This document shows positions 12,919 to 25,300 of a DNA stretch of 64,000 bases, piece by piece. Origin of the DNA: Rotaria socialis (lineage: Eukaryota > Rotifera > Eurotatoria > Philodinida > Philodinidae); assembly GCA_905331475.1 (NCBI GenBank), contig CAJNYU010001570.1, forward strand, positions 434,001 to 498,000, in the 5' to 3' direction. The notes below the pieces were generated by a model, which saw only the letters and a program-made list of their open reading frames with translations, searched no databases and was not told where the DNA came from. Numbering within the stretch: position 1 is the stretch's first letter; the number at the start of each line of letters is the position of its first letter. Both the position numbers and the translations under genes were made by a program.

Positions 12919-14046
12919 ATGACGGAAAAAACAGTTGTACAACGAGCGAGCGATGCTGTTAAAAAAGAAGTTTCATCTTACAACGAACTATTTCAAGATT
13001 CAACATCAGTTGATAAACGAAAAACTGAATATAAAACTTTAGTAACAAATTACTATAGTGTATCAACAGATTTTTATGAATATGGTTGGGGACAAAGTTT
13101 TCATTTTGCTAATCGATTTCGTACTGAAACATTAGCAGAATCGATTCAACGACATGAATCTTATTTGGCATTAAAAATGAAAATCAAGCCTGGCGATAAA
13201 GTACTTGATATTGGTTGTGGAGTTGGAGGACCGCTGAGACGTATTGCATATTTAACGGGCGCACATGCTACTGGCGTAACAATCAGTCAATATCAAATTC
13301 AACGAGCTCGAGCAATCGGTTAGAATCTATTGTATTTATTCATTGAAAGAGAAAAGAAAACAAAACTATTTATTTTTATTTCAGGTGTACCAGCTAATTG
13401 TCAGTTTGTTCAAGGTGATTTTATGGAGCTACCATTCGAGGACAATAGTTTCGATCATGTTTATGTTATTGAGGCTGCATGTCATGCGCCCGAAAAGGTA
13501 TATGATTGTATAATTAAGATAGAGAAGAAAAACAACTATTAATTTTTGCTCTTCTGTATAATTGTTTAGGCAAAATGTTTCGCTGAGGTTTTTCGCGTTC
13601 TGAAGCCAGGTGGGTCATTCGTTGGTTACGATTGGTGTTTGACTGATAAATATGATAAGAGCAATCCGATACATAACGAAACAAAACGTTTAATAGAAGA
13701 AGGTGATGGTCTGCCTGAGTTGAAATCGACTCATCAATTATTATCTGATCTTAAAACAGTTGGTTTTACTGTTGAACAAAATCAAATAATACCCGAAGGT
13801 GATATTCCTTGGTATCAACCATTAAAAGGTGGCGATTCATTCTTTTCATTGAATAATCTTCGTGCAAGTGCGATTGGTCGATGGTTAACACGTAATATGG
13901 TTTGGTTTATGGAAAAAACTTGGATTGCAGCTCAAGGCAGTATAGGAACACTTGAAATACTTGAAAAGGCTGCTGTAGGTTTAGTTCGTGGTGGTGAGAG
14001 TGACATATTTACACCGTATTTTTTCTTTCTTGCTCGAAAATCGTGA
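12919..14046 (+). CDS. Sterol 24-C-methyltransferase (SMT/ERG6 type)
   Basis: Three exons, 12919-13318, 13385-13497 and 13570-14046, give 329 residues, about the length of plant SMTs. The protein carries the SMT sterol-binding signature YEYGWGQSFHFA, SAM motif VLDIGCGVGGPLRRIAYL, GVTISQYQIQRA, FVQGDFMELPF, IEAACHAPEK and VLKPGGSFVGYDW, then a typical SMT C-terminal domain. SMT transfers a methyl group from S-adenosylmethionine to C-24 of the sterol side chain, making 24-alkyl sterols in fungi and plants at the ER. Two short introns and base composition like its neighbours argue that this is a resident nuclear gene, not contamination. CTTCAG lies 2 bases before the ATG and could be a splice acceptor. 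A poly(A) signal at 14175-14180 falls inside the convergent ChAT gene. Family call strong; exact substrate unknown. Confidence 0.94.
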
Positions 14047-14132
14047 TTATTTTGAAGAAAAAAGAGCGAACAATTTTTTCTGCCAGAAAAAAAAACACTT
14101 AAAAAAATACTTTCAAAAGAAATTTTTTAATA

Positions 14133-17100
14133 TTAAACTGTATTGTGTTCGTTTGATTCGACTGATGTAGATGAAATAAACTTTTGCGCAGCAACTTTTG
14201 CAGCATATGACGGACGCCGAAGAGCTATGGTTTGTTGTTCATGTTGCACCAATGTGCATAAATCACGAATTTCATAGAGTGTATCGGTCAATGATTCAGC
14301 AAATTCGCGAGAATTGGTTGTTGAACAACTACTAAATGATGATAAACAAAAAAGAATACTATCTGAATGAACATTGTAGGAACAACCATAGCCGTCGGGT
14401 ACAACGGCACCATAACAAATAAATGAGTCATTTATATTTGTTGTTACTTGACTTGTTGATAGACTAAAGTGATTACTTAATTCATAGCTGGGATCAAGAA
14501 ATAGATCTGGAATTGGAAGATGATTATCACGTGCTATTTGTTTAAGAGCGAGCACTAAGAAAAGTTGAACGAAAACAGAAACAAAATACATATTACTTGA
14601 AAAATTTAATTGAACTTACTGTGGCAATCCATTCCATTGCCAAGGATATTCTATAAAGACAAAAAATTAAATAAGACATTTCGATTACACAAAATTATTT
14701 TTTAAGAAAAAAAGAATATTGCATATAAACGAGAATTTATCTACAGTATCCAAATACTATATAAATTTGTTCGGTCAGTTTAATATTACACCTGTTCGAT
14801 GTGAATACTCCTATGTTTGACGATGATTAAAGTGTGAAGTAAATTTTCGCAGCATAAAGCAATTTTTCGATTTAGAACCTTGTACATAATAATACAGAAC
14901 TAAATGTACTGTTAACGATCACAAATCTATCAGACACAACATACCTTCTCTACAAGGTCACAGTTTTTTCAGTGTTGTTTTAACCTACAGAATAATGTGC
15001 GCAAAATCATCAATTGAAGCGATGGTGACTTGAGACGAATTTGCTCATAGATGTGTCTATGTGCATCGAAAATACTCTTATCACGAGATATTAAATTCGT
15101 ATAATTTAATCATATCTAACGAAAGATTCAGCAATCTCATAAATGAAAGTTTGTGCTCGACTGAAATGTTAAGATCAGTCTACTTAAATACAGACGCATT
15201 TAAGAACAATGCTTCAAGCTAAAATACCACCATTCAATTCTTTTGTAAATACGAACCGATTAAATAAGATTTTAATAAAACAGAGTTATAACTTTGACAA
15301 GAAGAAACCCCATGGCTTCGAATTCTTCTGAAATTTTTAACACTTCATTGGACTGTACTTGTCGCGTACAATTCAAGTATAAAAGCTAAATTTAGCTACG
15401 TTCGAAAGCTATTATAGACAAATACTTACTCGTTTTGTAAATTAAGAATATCTATGAATAAATATACATGCGAGTATATTATATGCAATAGTGACGACAT
15501 CCTATTCCTTAATGGTTTCTTAATTGATAAAATGAAACTTCCAATACTATCGTATTAATAATACACTAGTCAACGTGTGTCAGAAAATATTTAAATGCTA
15601 TCGACAAATTACTAGAATAATCTGACATTATTTTTGAGTTTAATTAAAATTATCTTTCAGTTACATGAACGATTAACTACAGAATAAAGCAGAATTAATG
15701 CAAATCCTTCATCATACTCGCGTAATATAGCTAACTGTCTTCTTACTTCGTGAATGAAGAGGAAATAGATTAAAACAAAATATTTTAGTTTTGACAGAAC
15801 ATTATATTTATGCGAGTATAGTTCTCATTCGTATATGACTTAACTTAATGTTGCCATTAAAGATATCATGAGACCTATAATAATCTCTGTTTTTACTTTG
15901 AGAAATTTTGCAAACCTATGATTATTATCTTCTATTTGTACTCTCTCATGATAAAAAAAGAATGATCACTTTATTTGCATTCAGCAAAATTCTCAAATTA
16001 TAGTATAGAAAAATGTTCTGTTTGTTTTTCTTATTATCTTCTCATTCTAATATTTACTTGAATCATAAGGTCAGTTTGCGCTTGCATAGCTTGCCGGAAT
16101 AAACGTAATTTTTCAGCTGCGGATATGTTTCCACTTTCGTCAACCATAGCTCGTGCCCACTCGAGTGCTTCAGGTGTATTCGCTCGAATATTATCTACAC
16201 GACCAAAATGAAATCGTCGTGTTGATGCACTTTCGTAGGTTGATACGAGTTTATTGTACATTCTAAAGAAAAATTGATAAAATTAAATTGAAAATTAAAT
16301 AGAAAATCAATACAAACTTGAAATAAGTAAATTGAAGACACATTTGAATGAATGCATCAGGACTCATATTATGTTTTTTTGGAAACTCTTTTCCATAATC
16401 GGTAAATTTAAGAATATATAAATCAAAATCATGTATTGCACTAAATAAAAACAAATGAATTCGCTTGTTCCTTTTCGTTTTCTATTATCTATTCTTACTT
16501 TTGTAATAGTTCTTTTGATAGAGAAATATTTTGTCTTAAAAATTGATTCAAATTCCATTTTAATCGATGTGGTACTGGAAGTTCACATAATGATTTTGAA
16601 CGATGAAATCTTTCACGAGTTTTTTCGTCTCTAAATTGTTTCTGTTTAAGAAATAATTTCGATTCTTTCAATGTAACTTACATATATTTAAAAAGATGTT
16701 CAATTAATTGAATAACAGCAATAGCTTCAGCTGGCGAATGTTCATAATTTAAGCCAAACATACCATCAGTACCAATAATAAATTGCATAGTTTTATCATA
16801 CCAACGATTTGAAGCATTAAGCATATTTTTGCCTCCGTGTAATATTTGTTCGCCTAATGAAACGAAATCACGTTTTACTGCTGTATTAAAATTAACAAGA
16901 TCCTCTTCTTCGTCCAAATCAGGTATATCCGCTTGATCCAAACATACAAGAAAAATGCATCGTTCAATAAGATCAAGTGAATCACGATTTAATGCATCTA
17001 AAACACAAAAGAAAATGAAATTCAATCCGCACTCGACTAATCCAATAAATTATTATTCTCTTTTGAAGGAAATTTTCTCGCTAATAAATTACGGTTGAGT

Positions 17101-18897
17101 CGAGACTAAGAGCATTATACAAAATCAAACGAGTTACGTATGCGTTGCGGAGATTTTTGTTCGCTCAGTCTATTGCTATTGAGTTGAAGTACTGTTATAC
17201 TATTTCCGCTGCGGTTATTTCTTCGTACGAAACCAGAATAACTCGTTTTCGGATTTCGATTTGAAACTTAGCATAGAAACTGGTGTAAACAAAAAAAAAA
17301 AGCAGTCGATTGTTTATGTTGGAAATATTGTCGGGCTTCCTATTGCTCACAAAAAAAAAGAAAGATTCAATGTTGGTATAGCAAGATAGAGATCGAATCA
17401 AAAAAATTCCTTCTTTCACAAGAAACTTTGTAACTATAAAGATCAATCTTCATATTACACAGCTTGAAATAAAAATTTGATAATCAAATTTCTCGCTATT
17501 TGTAATGTGAAACTCGTACGTTTCCAGTATCCATTAAGACTCATTAAACGACGGAAACACTTTCTAGATATTTCGAATTTATTTCCGTTGACATAAAGCA
17601 TTATTTAGAGGTTGTTTTCTTCTTAGAATATATATCAAGCTTTTATATCATGCACTTGATATTTACCAAAATAATATCCTGTAGTTTCAGCACAATTAAA
17701 TATGTTGTTTTCATCTTTGATTCAAATGAATGCGTCCTTTCTTTTGTTTCGCTTCTCATGGAATCTTTTATATTTTTGTTGTCTTCCTTTTTACCTTTCA
17801 TTAGTTCCGTTCTAACATGTGCCCACGTACGTCTTGGTAATGATGTATAAATACCGACTTCATCAGTCGACCATGGATCATCATCTGCTATTTGCACGAC
17901 ACGCCTTAATAATGTATAAATATCATCTTCATCTAATCTTGTAAAATTAACGATAACATTTAAAACAAAAAATTGATTTCGATATGCAACAATAACATGT
18001 TCACCTTGATGATAAAGTAATTTACTATTACGCATTTGTAGAAGACGATCTATGGATACATCGGGCATACGATAACAAGAAAATAAACGATAATACTGTT
18101 CCATGCATAGAGGTTGACCTTTTTCACGGCTTGTTGCTCGATCGATGGGTAATGCTCGACTGTAATGAATTAAAAATTTAATTTATCATAAGAAAATGTC
18201 AAATATTCTCAGACAACTTACGCGTCAATTAATACTTTATAATCTAATATACCTGATATTAGTTTAGCGATAAATCTGAAGACGAAGAAAAAATCAGCGA
18301 ATACATTTTTTTTGCAAACGACACCATTAGTTATTTACTTTAAATAATCTTCTGTGTCGGTAAAATGTTGTTGAGGCAAAACGAATGCTGGATTAGAATT
18401 TATGGGTAAGGAAAGCGAATTGGCAAGATACATATCTTCTAACCACCAATCTACAGCCTTAAATGTAATAAAATAATAATATGAATATTTATTTTTGTAT
18501 TATTTCTTTGTTTAGCTTTTACTAACATAATTCTCAGACTTTGCTGCATGTTCCGTAAGCATATCTTGTAAATGTTGCCCAACATTAGTATCGGATGAAC
18601 GAAATCGATCGACTAAGGCTTTTGTTCGATCGAACTCATCTCGTGATTGAATTGGTTCCAAACAACGAAGATATTTAGTCAATGTGGCATCTAAACTTGG
18701 CACCGGTAGATGAGGTAAGCCTTTCTATAATACATATACATATATATATGATTATATTATTATTATTATTATTATTATTCTCGACAGCTCACCTCAATAT
18801 CCCATTTCAGACAATCTTTATCTTCGGTTTGTTGTCGTTTAATACGTCCAATATATTTGTCTAATGTTGGCAATTGCGATGATAGATTTTCGACCAT
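14133..18897 (-). CDS. CHAT: Choline O-acetyltransferase
   Basis: Eleven exons on the minus strand: 18897-18793, 18724-18527, 18457-18339, 18275-18222, 18159-17795, 16997-16682, 16630-16499, 16440-16318, 16262-16058, 14650-14620 and 14554-14133; all phases join, giving 689 residues (human short form about 630). It makes acetylcholine from choline and acetyl-CoA in nerve terminals. ChAT-like blocks include LPVPSLDATLTKYL, WWLEDMYLANSLSLPINS, EHVIVAYRNQFFVLNVIVNF, NRDSLDLIERCIFLVCLD, NRWYDKTMQFIIG, LVSTYESASTRRFHFGRVDN and HFSLSTSQV. The catalytic His is in YEHSPAEA. Exon 14650-14620 is a 31 nt microexon flanked by a 1.4 kb intron. Carnitine acetyltransferase is the main alternative, but the closer match and the adjacent VAChT favour ChAT. 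Its stop lies 86 bp from that of the convergent sterol methyltransferase. Confidence 0.95.
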
Positions 18898-19375
18898 TAC
18901 TTTCTCTCTTTTTTCTTTATAGATATGTCTGTTTTTTTCTTCTTCTTAATATCTAAAAATATCATATGTTTAGGAATGATAGACTAGAACGACATTGAAC
19001 TACACATACTTTATTTAAAAGAGAAAATTCGCGTTAAATAAAATAAAATAAAATAAATAAAATAAATACATGAAATACAAACATAAACAAGCAGGCACAA
19101 TTTCTATGTGCATGATTTCATTTGATATGCATTGTGATATATTTGGTTCATTATTATGAATCATCACAAAAACTAAATGAGTGATATAATGTTTTGTCAA
19201 AGGGATGAATAAAACAGAGAAGGCAGACTCTCATTCACATCAACGGACAAACAACAAATTTTAGAAATCAAAGCAAAAACCAAGAAGAAAAAATAAAAGA
19301 AAAAATTTCCCTAGAATAAGAATACAGATACATCACCGGCCCCACTATGGTTTCTTTCTTAAATTTCTTTTGTCT
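18898..19375 (-). promoter_or_regulatory. VAChT-ChAT spacer with a candidate shared-leader acceptor
   Basis: 478 bp separate the VAChT stop from the ChAT ATG, both on the minus strand. On that strand GATATTTTTAG ends at 18953, a possible 3' splice site about 55 bases before the ChAT ATG. In other animals ChAT and VAChT transcripts share a 5' non-coding exon, so this site could receive it. No promoter element is identified. Confidence 0.35.
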
Positions 19376-21425
19376 TTAGAAATCATCATAATCAATAATG
19401 TTTCTTGATTTCGATTGGAACTGTACTGAACCTTGTTGCCCGATCATATTCAATTGAGGATATTGATTTTCTTTTGTCATACCCATTCCATTGTTTGGTT
19501 TCGACCAAGAATTTACCGATGAATCAAATACGTTTGTTGTACTGTAATTATTATTTGCAACTGACCTTAAATAATTATCATCATCAGGCTCGTTTTGTAA
19601 GGGTTGATGTGCAAATGGTGCTAATTCATCATTTCCCAATGGTTTAAATGTGTAAAAGTTTCTTAATATGTATAGAACAGGTGCATAAGCAATATTACTA
19701 ACAAATATAAGGATATTTAACGTAAAAAAATTAGTTGCATAAACTATTGAACCAGCTAATATTGGGCCCATTGCATAGGCAAGTGAATATGATATATCAG
19801 CAATAGCATAGACCGATCTACATGAGAAACGAAAACGAATCGTTGTTTTTATTGCCACAAAAAAGGGCCTATGTAATTATGCCTAACTAGTCACTTACCC
19901 ATAGACAGACGTATGACGAACATCTACAAGATACGCAAGTGTTGGTAATAAAGCCGTATCTACCAAAGCATTTCCTATAAAATATTTTTGTAATGAAAAA
20001 CAAACAAATATATAAGATGATTTCTTTTATAAAGAAAACATACCAAAACATATTCCACTAATAGGTATCATAAGTGTACCGAAATTCTTACAAAATGGCA
20101 CAAAAATGCACATCGTACCTTGAAGAGCAAGTCCAATAAACGCCATTAACCATTGATATTTAGGGTAGCGTTCATTGAGTTTAACAGTTAGGAAAACTCC
20201 ACTAATATGTGGAATAAAACCTGGTAACCATATTAAACCCATTTGCCATTCGGTAGCATTCATTTGTTCACGCATCCATATTGATATTGTCGGCTCAAGA
20301 AAAGCCAAACCAACATTAGCCTTTATTAAATAAAATCCAATGTAAATAATTCAATTTGCGATAGTTTTTTTCGAATTTATTCTTACCATAGCTAAAGCTC
20401 CAGCACACACAGCAATATATGGATCCATCAACAAACGCCATATAGGTGTTCCTTTGGGCTTATCTACGTCTACATGATTCGAAAAATCGAATGCCTGCCG
20501 AAGTCGACTCGGACGCATTACAATAAACAATAGAACCGCATCAAATAGAGCAATAAAGGCTAATGTCAGAAACGGTACACGTTTACCGAAAAATTCATAT
20601 AGAATGCCTGAAAATGAAGAGATCAATTTTTTTTATTATAGAGAATCATATTCGATATGAATGCAAACCTCCAAATGGTGGAGCAACAAGAGATCCAAAT
20701 GAAATAAATGCTAAGGCAATACCTAATTGTCGAGTACGACCAGCTTCATCTGTATATCGATCAGCAATCATAGCTAAAACAAAATGAAACCAGTGTCCAA
20801 CATTTTCTCTTCATTCTCTTTTCTACTATCTTTCAAAATCTACCTAGACCAGATGTATCAGCAAAAGCCGAACCAACACCTTGTAAACTTCTTGCTAAAA
20901 ATAAGACACCATATGAACGACCAAATGCAAAGGTTGTTGTTGATAAAAAAATGACACAAAGTCCTATACACATCGGGATGTCATAACCGATCCGATCAAT
21001 TAGTGCACCACTAAATGGATTGATTAATAGTTGAATCATTGCTTTCGAACCAAATAATGTTCCAATAGCAACATCTTCAGAATTGTCATCATCATCATTA
21101 TTAATTACTTTTGATGATTTGTCATTTATTGCTACGGATTTCGATATATTACTTTTACTCGATGTCCATGCTCCTATACTCTGTAAATAATCTGGAATAA
21201 TCGGTACCTATGAAAAATTACAATACAGTTGTGTTTTTTTCTTTATCGTCAGAGAAAATCGCAAATACTTACAATGACCATGTAGAGCATATTGTCAAGT
21301 AATAAAGCAACACATACGATGACCATAATAAGTCGTCGTTGCCTTTTTGGAACACTGATAATATCTTGTAACGCTTCCCATGCAAAAACTATTCGTTGCT
21401 GAACTATTTTTAATATAGCATCCAT
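19376..21425 (-). CDS. SLC18A3: Vesicular acetylcholine transporter
   Basis: Seven minus-strand exons, 21425-21273, 21207-20844, 20773-20669, 20607-20387, 20320-20044, 19974-19899 and 19817-19376, encode 545 residues with consistent phases. It is a 12-helix major facilitator antiporter that exchanges vesicular protons for cytosolic acetylcholine. Diagnostic blocks: [19 protein letters not shown] (helix 1, carrying the conserved Asp), [111 protein letters not shown] and [18 protein letters not shown]. Luminal loop 1 is hydrophilic with a short acidic run (NDDDDNSED). The C-terminal tail is long and Gln/Asn-rich. VMAT-type paralogues are less likely given the ChAT neighbour. TATATAG ends 1 base before the ATG, a possible splice acceptor. 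Confidence 0.96.
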
Positions 21426-22342
21426 TCTATATATGTTATTTTGATTTAAAATGTCGTAACAATTATTTTCATCATAAAATCTATGAATATAGAAGTATAA
21501 TGACAGTTTATAAAGTTACGTTTATCTATAGTTAAAAATAACGTCTAATAGAAACATTTAGGAAAGAAAATAGGTCAAGTAGTCATTGGATGTTTTCAAA
21601 ATGTGATGAGCATTCACAAGCTACTGAAATCATTAGAAATATATAAAAATAGAAGATAAAATAAGTAAATTCAAGATAATCTATCGTGCTATCTAATTGT
21701 CAGAGTTTCATCATCATCTCTGTTTTTTTCTTCGTCTTATATTGGATACGCTTCGGGCTGAAACTCGCTTCTACATGCGTATATATATATATATATATAT
21801 ACATCTCGGCAGTCTGATCACCTAATCCTATTATACGATGCGAATGCCGACACGAGCACGAAACGACAACGATGATAATGGTACAATTGCCATAGTTCAG
21901 CGAACGATGTTCCTATTCTGCTACTGCATCGATTCGGTTAGCGTACGGTGGCGACGAGTGTTTCCTTCTATCTCCGTTTTCATCTAGCTCAGACCATTAC
22001 ATGCATGAACACGTTCGTAAATAAGTGACACATAGAGCCGAATTATATTTCTAGATTTGATCTCGTATTCATAGTAAATCTCAACTGAATACGACGAATA
22101 GAATACCAAAAAGAAAAAGAAGACCTAAACAAGAAAGAGAGAGAGAGAGATTTTCGTCATTTGCTTAAATCCTGATTAGAAATGGTTGATCGTGCGATGA
22201 TGACATTAATCGCTTTGGTGCATCGAGCAATGAAAAAGAAAAACGAGAGAAGAAAACTATAAGAAAAAAGATGACGCAGAGAGAAAAATAAGATGCGAGA
22301 CTCCGTGTAGATCATGAAATGGGAAATGAAATTATTCGCTTG

Positions 22343-22370
<28 letters not shown>
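22343..22370. repeat. (CT)14 microsatellite
   Basis: Uninterrupted CT dinucleotides about 900 bp upstream of VAChT. A GA run of opposite sense lies about 200 bp closer to the gene. Confidence 0.95.
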
Positions 22371-22373
<3 letters not shown>

Positions 22374-25300
22374 CGGCTGAGAAATGCACGAGATAGAGAG
22401 AACAAATCTAAATTTGCTTGAATGATTTGACGATCCATAGCTATACACATACACACACACACACAAACTATGTTAGATCGATTTGATTTCTTGATCTCGG
22501 TTATTCGAACAAATCGAGTTTCAATACAACCTCTCTCTCCCTCTCTGGTACGCTTCCTCGCTCTTTCTTCTCGGTATTTGCTCAATTTCTTTAGAGAAAA
22601 AACAACAATCATCTCTATTAGTAATGTCCTTGATTGAAAATGACAACAACTTTTCTAAGAGTACCAACAATTTAGGATAGACTAATGAGCTAATACTACT
22701 AATATTCAACTGAACAAGGCCCTCGAGGCATAGTCTAAGAAAAACAGCAAATAAGAATAATCACAAACTAGTTTGTTTTGAAATGACGAAAGTCTACAAT
22801 AATTTTCTCTTTAAATACTAGTTTTAGTGTAGTTTATAATGTTCATGGGCGTGACAACAAATAAACACAGAACATGCGGATAATAGTGATGCTCATCCAG
22901 CTTCCGGGCCCACGCAGCTACAGAAACTCTTGATCGATAATAGCTTGTAGCACGCTCTTTTACTCTGCACCAAGGATCAGCATGCTCATCAAATTCAAAC
23001 CGTGTTATTACACTCTTCTTGTATGTGGTTTCTCTCTCTCTCTCTCTCTTTTGTGTCTCTATCTTTGTAAGAAGGGGTCATTTGCAAAACAGCATACTGA
23101 GTATCAAAGAGGGGAAAAAAGAAAATGATGAAAAACTACTGTTGAGATGCGACTTCAGTTCGACAAGAGAAGGGCGACTGGCCGAGAGTTTGTCTTTGTT
23201 CGACGACAATGACGACGGCAAACATAGGTGCAAATGGTTAATTGATGATTTCTATAAATATATATATATATATACAAATGTGCGACTGCCACTCTTTCTC
23301 CTTTTCTTTTCTTGCTTTGATTCATGAAGTAGAGTTTTTAATTGAATGTGCAAGATTTCCGCCATTGACGATTTATAATGGCGGGCAAGAATAACAATTC
23401 AAAACTCCGAACGGATACACACTTGGTAGTAAGGAAAAGAAAAAAAATCACTCGAATATAAATTGCCAAAAAGTCGAGAAAATCATTGTTGATTATCAAT
23501 ATAAAACTGTCTGTATATTCATATTTGAATGGTTTTCTTACTATGAGAAATATAAAAAGAGAAATGAGACGAGAAAAATGAGCCTTTTTTCTTTGAGTTT
23601 TTTTTTGGTAAAACTGATCGTATGCCATGTCAGATATAAGTATGCTAATTGGAATAGCAGCAGGAAAGTTTGTTCATTCAATGTCTGATCATCAATTAGA
23701 GTAAAAACATCTCTAAGTCTTACCTATCACTCTGTTGGATTGCATGATGAAAAGTCAAGACCCAGATACAATACTTAGACAAATGTCTTTCTTATCATTC
23801 ATTGACATAGTTAATTTCCAGATGAGGAAATAGTGACTACAGGAAACGGAAAATCCTCACTAATTATAGTGTTCGAAGCCATCTGATAATGATAATGATG
23901 ATTGTACAGAGACGTTCCACGCCCAAATGAGCTATTCCATAAAGACTAACATCCTAAAAATTATTTTCTCGGTGTAGAGAAAAAAAGAAGAAAAAAAATG
24001 CAACTTCATATATGCTGCTGTTTTGTATAGAATTATAAAATAATTAAAATAATTCATGCAATTCATTATGGTTGATGAGTTTGTCTATATCCATCTATTT
24101 TTTATCTATTATGCTTAGTCGTGCGAGATTAAACTTTTTTTCACATTCATATGCTTTTATCCTTTTTGATCGAAACACAATTGTATCCAGAAAGCACCCG
24201 TGTGTGTTACCATCAGATTTAATCAAGAAAAACTTGCCGAAACAGATATACTGAAAATATAATTTTTCGCTTCAACGAATAAGAATATAGACAAATAAAA
24301 AAACCCTACAACCAAAATATTTTTATATCGTTTGTTTCGTTTTCTCGATTTCTATAACGAATAGTTCAGTTGGCAAATATTTTTGATTCTCGCTGGTCAC
24401 ATTTTATTGAATTGAATCATCATTTTTTTGTTTTGCTTTCATAGAACGTCGATTATTTTAATTTTATGGTGAACATAAGAAAAGAATAATAGTGATCAAG
24501 AAAAGGAAAGGAAGAGAGAAAAAAAGATGATAATAATAATAGTAATAATAATAATGATGTCAAACATGCAGCACATTTTATTTTAAGAAAAAAAAGATAT
24601 CAGACGAAGTTATGATTACAAAACTAAGTCAATATAATTATGACTTTTTTTTTCTCTATAAAACACGGTCGAGGAAAAAAAAGATTGAACGTAGGATGCT
24701 CACTTCTTTATTTTTTGTTGTATAATTTCTACTAAGAAATTCAGGCTGAATGTGAAGAATTTTCTCAGGAAGAATCTATTTTTTTCCTATTTGTAATCGG
24801 ATCAGACAATTTGTTTTAGAGATCTACATTGTTATTTAATACGTCTATTGGTGCGCATATTTCGGTAAAAAGAAATTTGCTGTTTTATTTTTGAAAAAAT
24901 ATTTACTTATTTGTTCGTAATTGAACATGTTCTTATCAATGTCAATCAATTAACTACTTTTATGTTAAGATTTGAAAAAAAAAATAACAAAAATCTTTCC
25001 TCTATAAATTGAGTATTCTAATTTTTCATTTATGGAATATTGATGACCAAGAAAAAAAGAGAGCAGCAATGCGATATCTCATTTGAATATTTATTTGATT
25101 TATTGTCAACGTTAATGGATGATTTAGAAGAAAAATAAATGTAATATTAGTTGATTTCATATTGCCATTTAGATGTTAGAGTGTCATCAACCGAAGTTTG
25201 AAACATCATCTGTCCTTTGCAATGACTGTTACTATTTTATAATTCGGATTTTTATTCATACGATAATTGTTTTAAGCAAATATCGTTAGAATAAATTTAA

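Noticed and set aside
22157..22612. 151-codon minus-strand open frame upstream of VAChT
   Set aside because: Largely Arg/Glu/Ser runs encoded by CT and GA microsatellites; no domain and no splice context.
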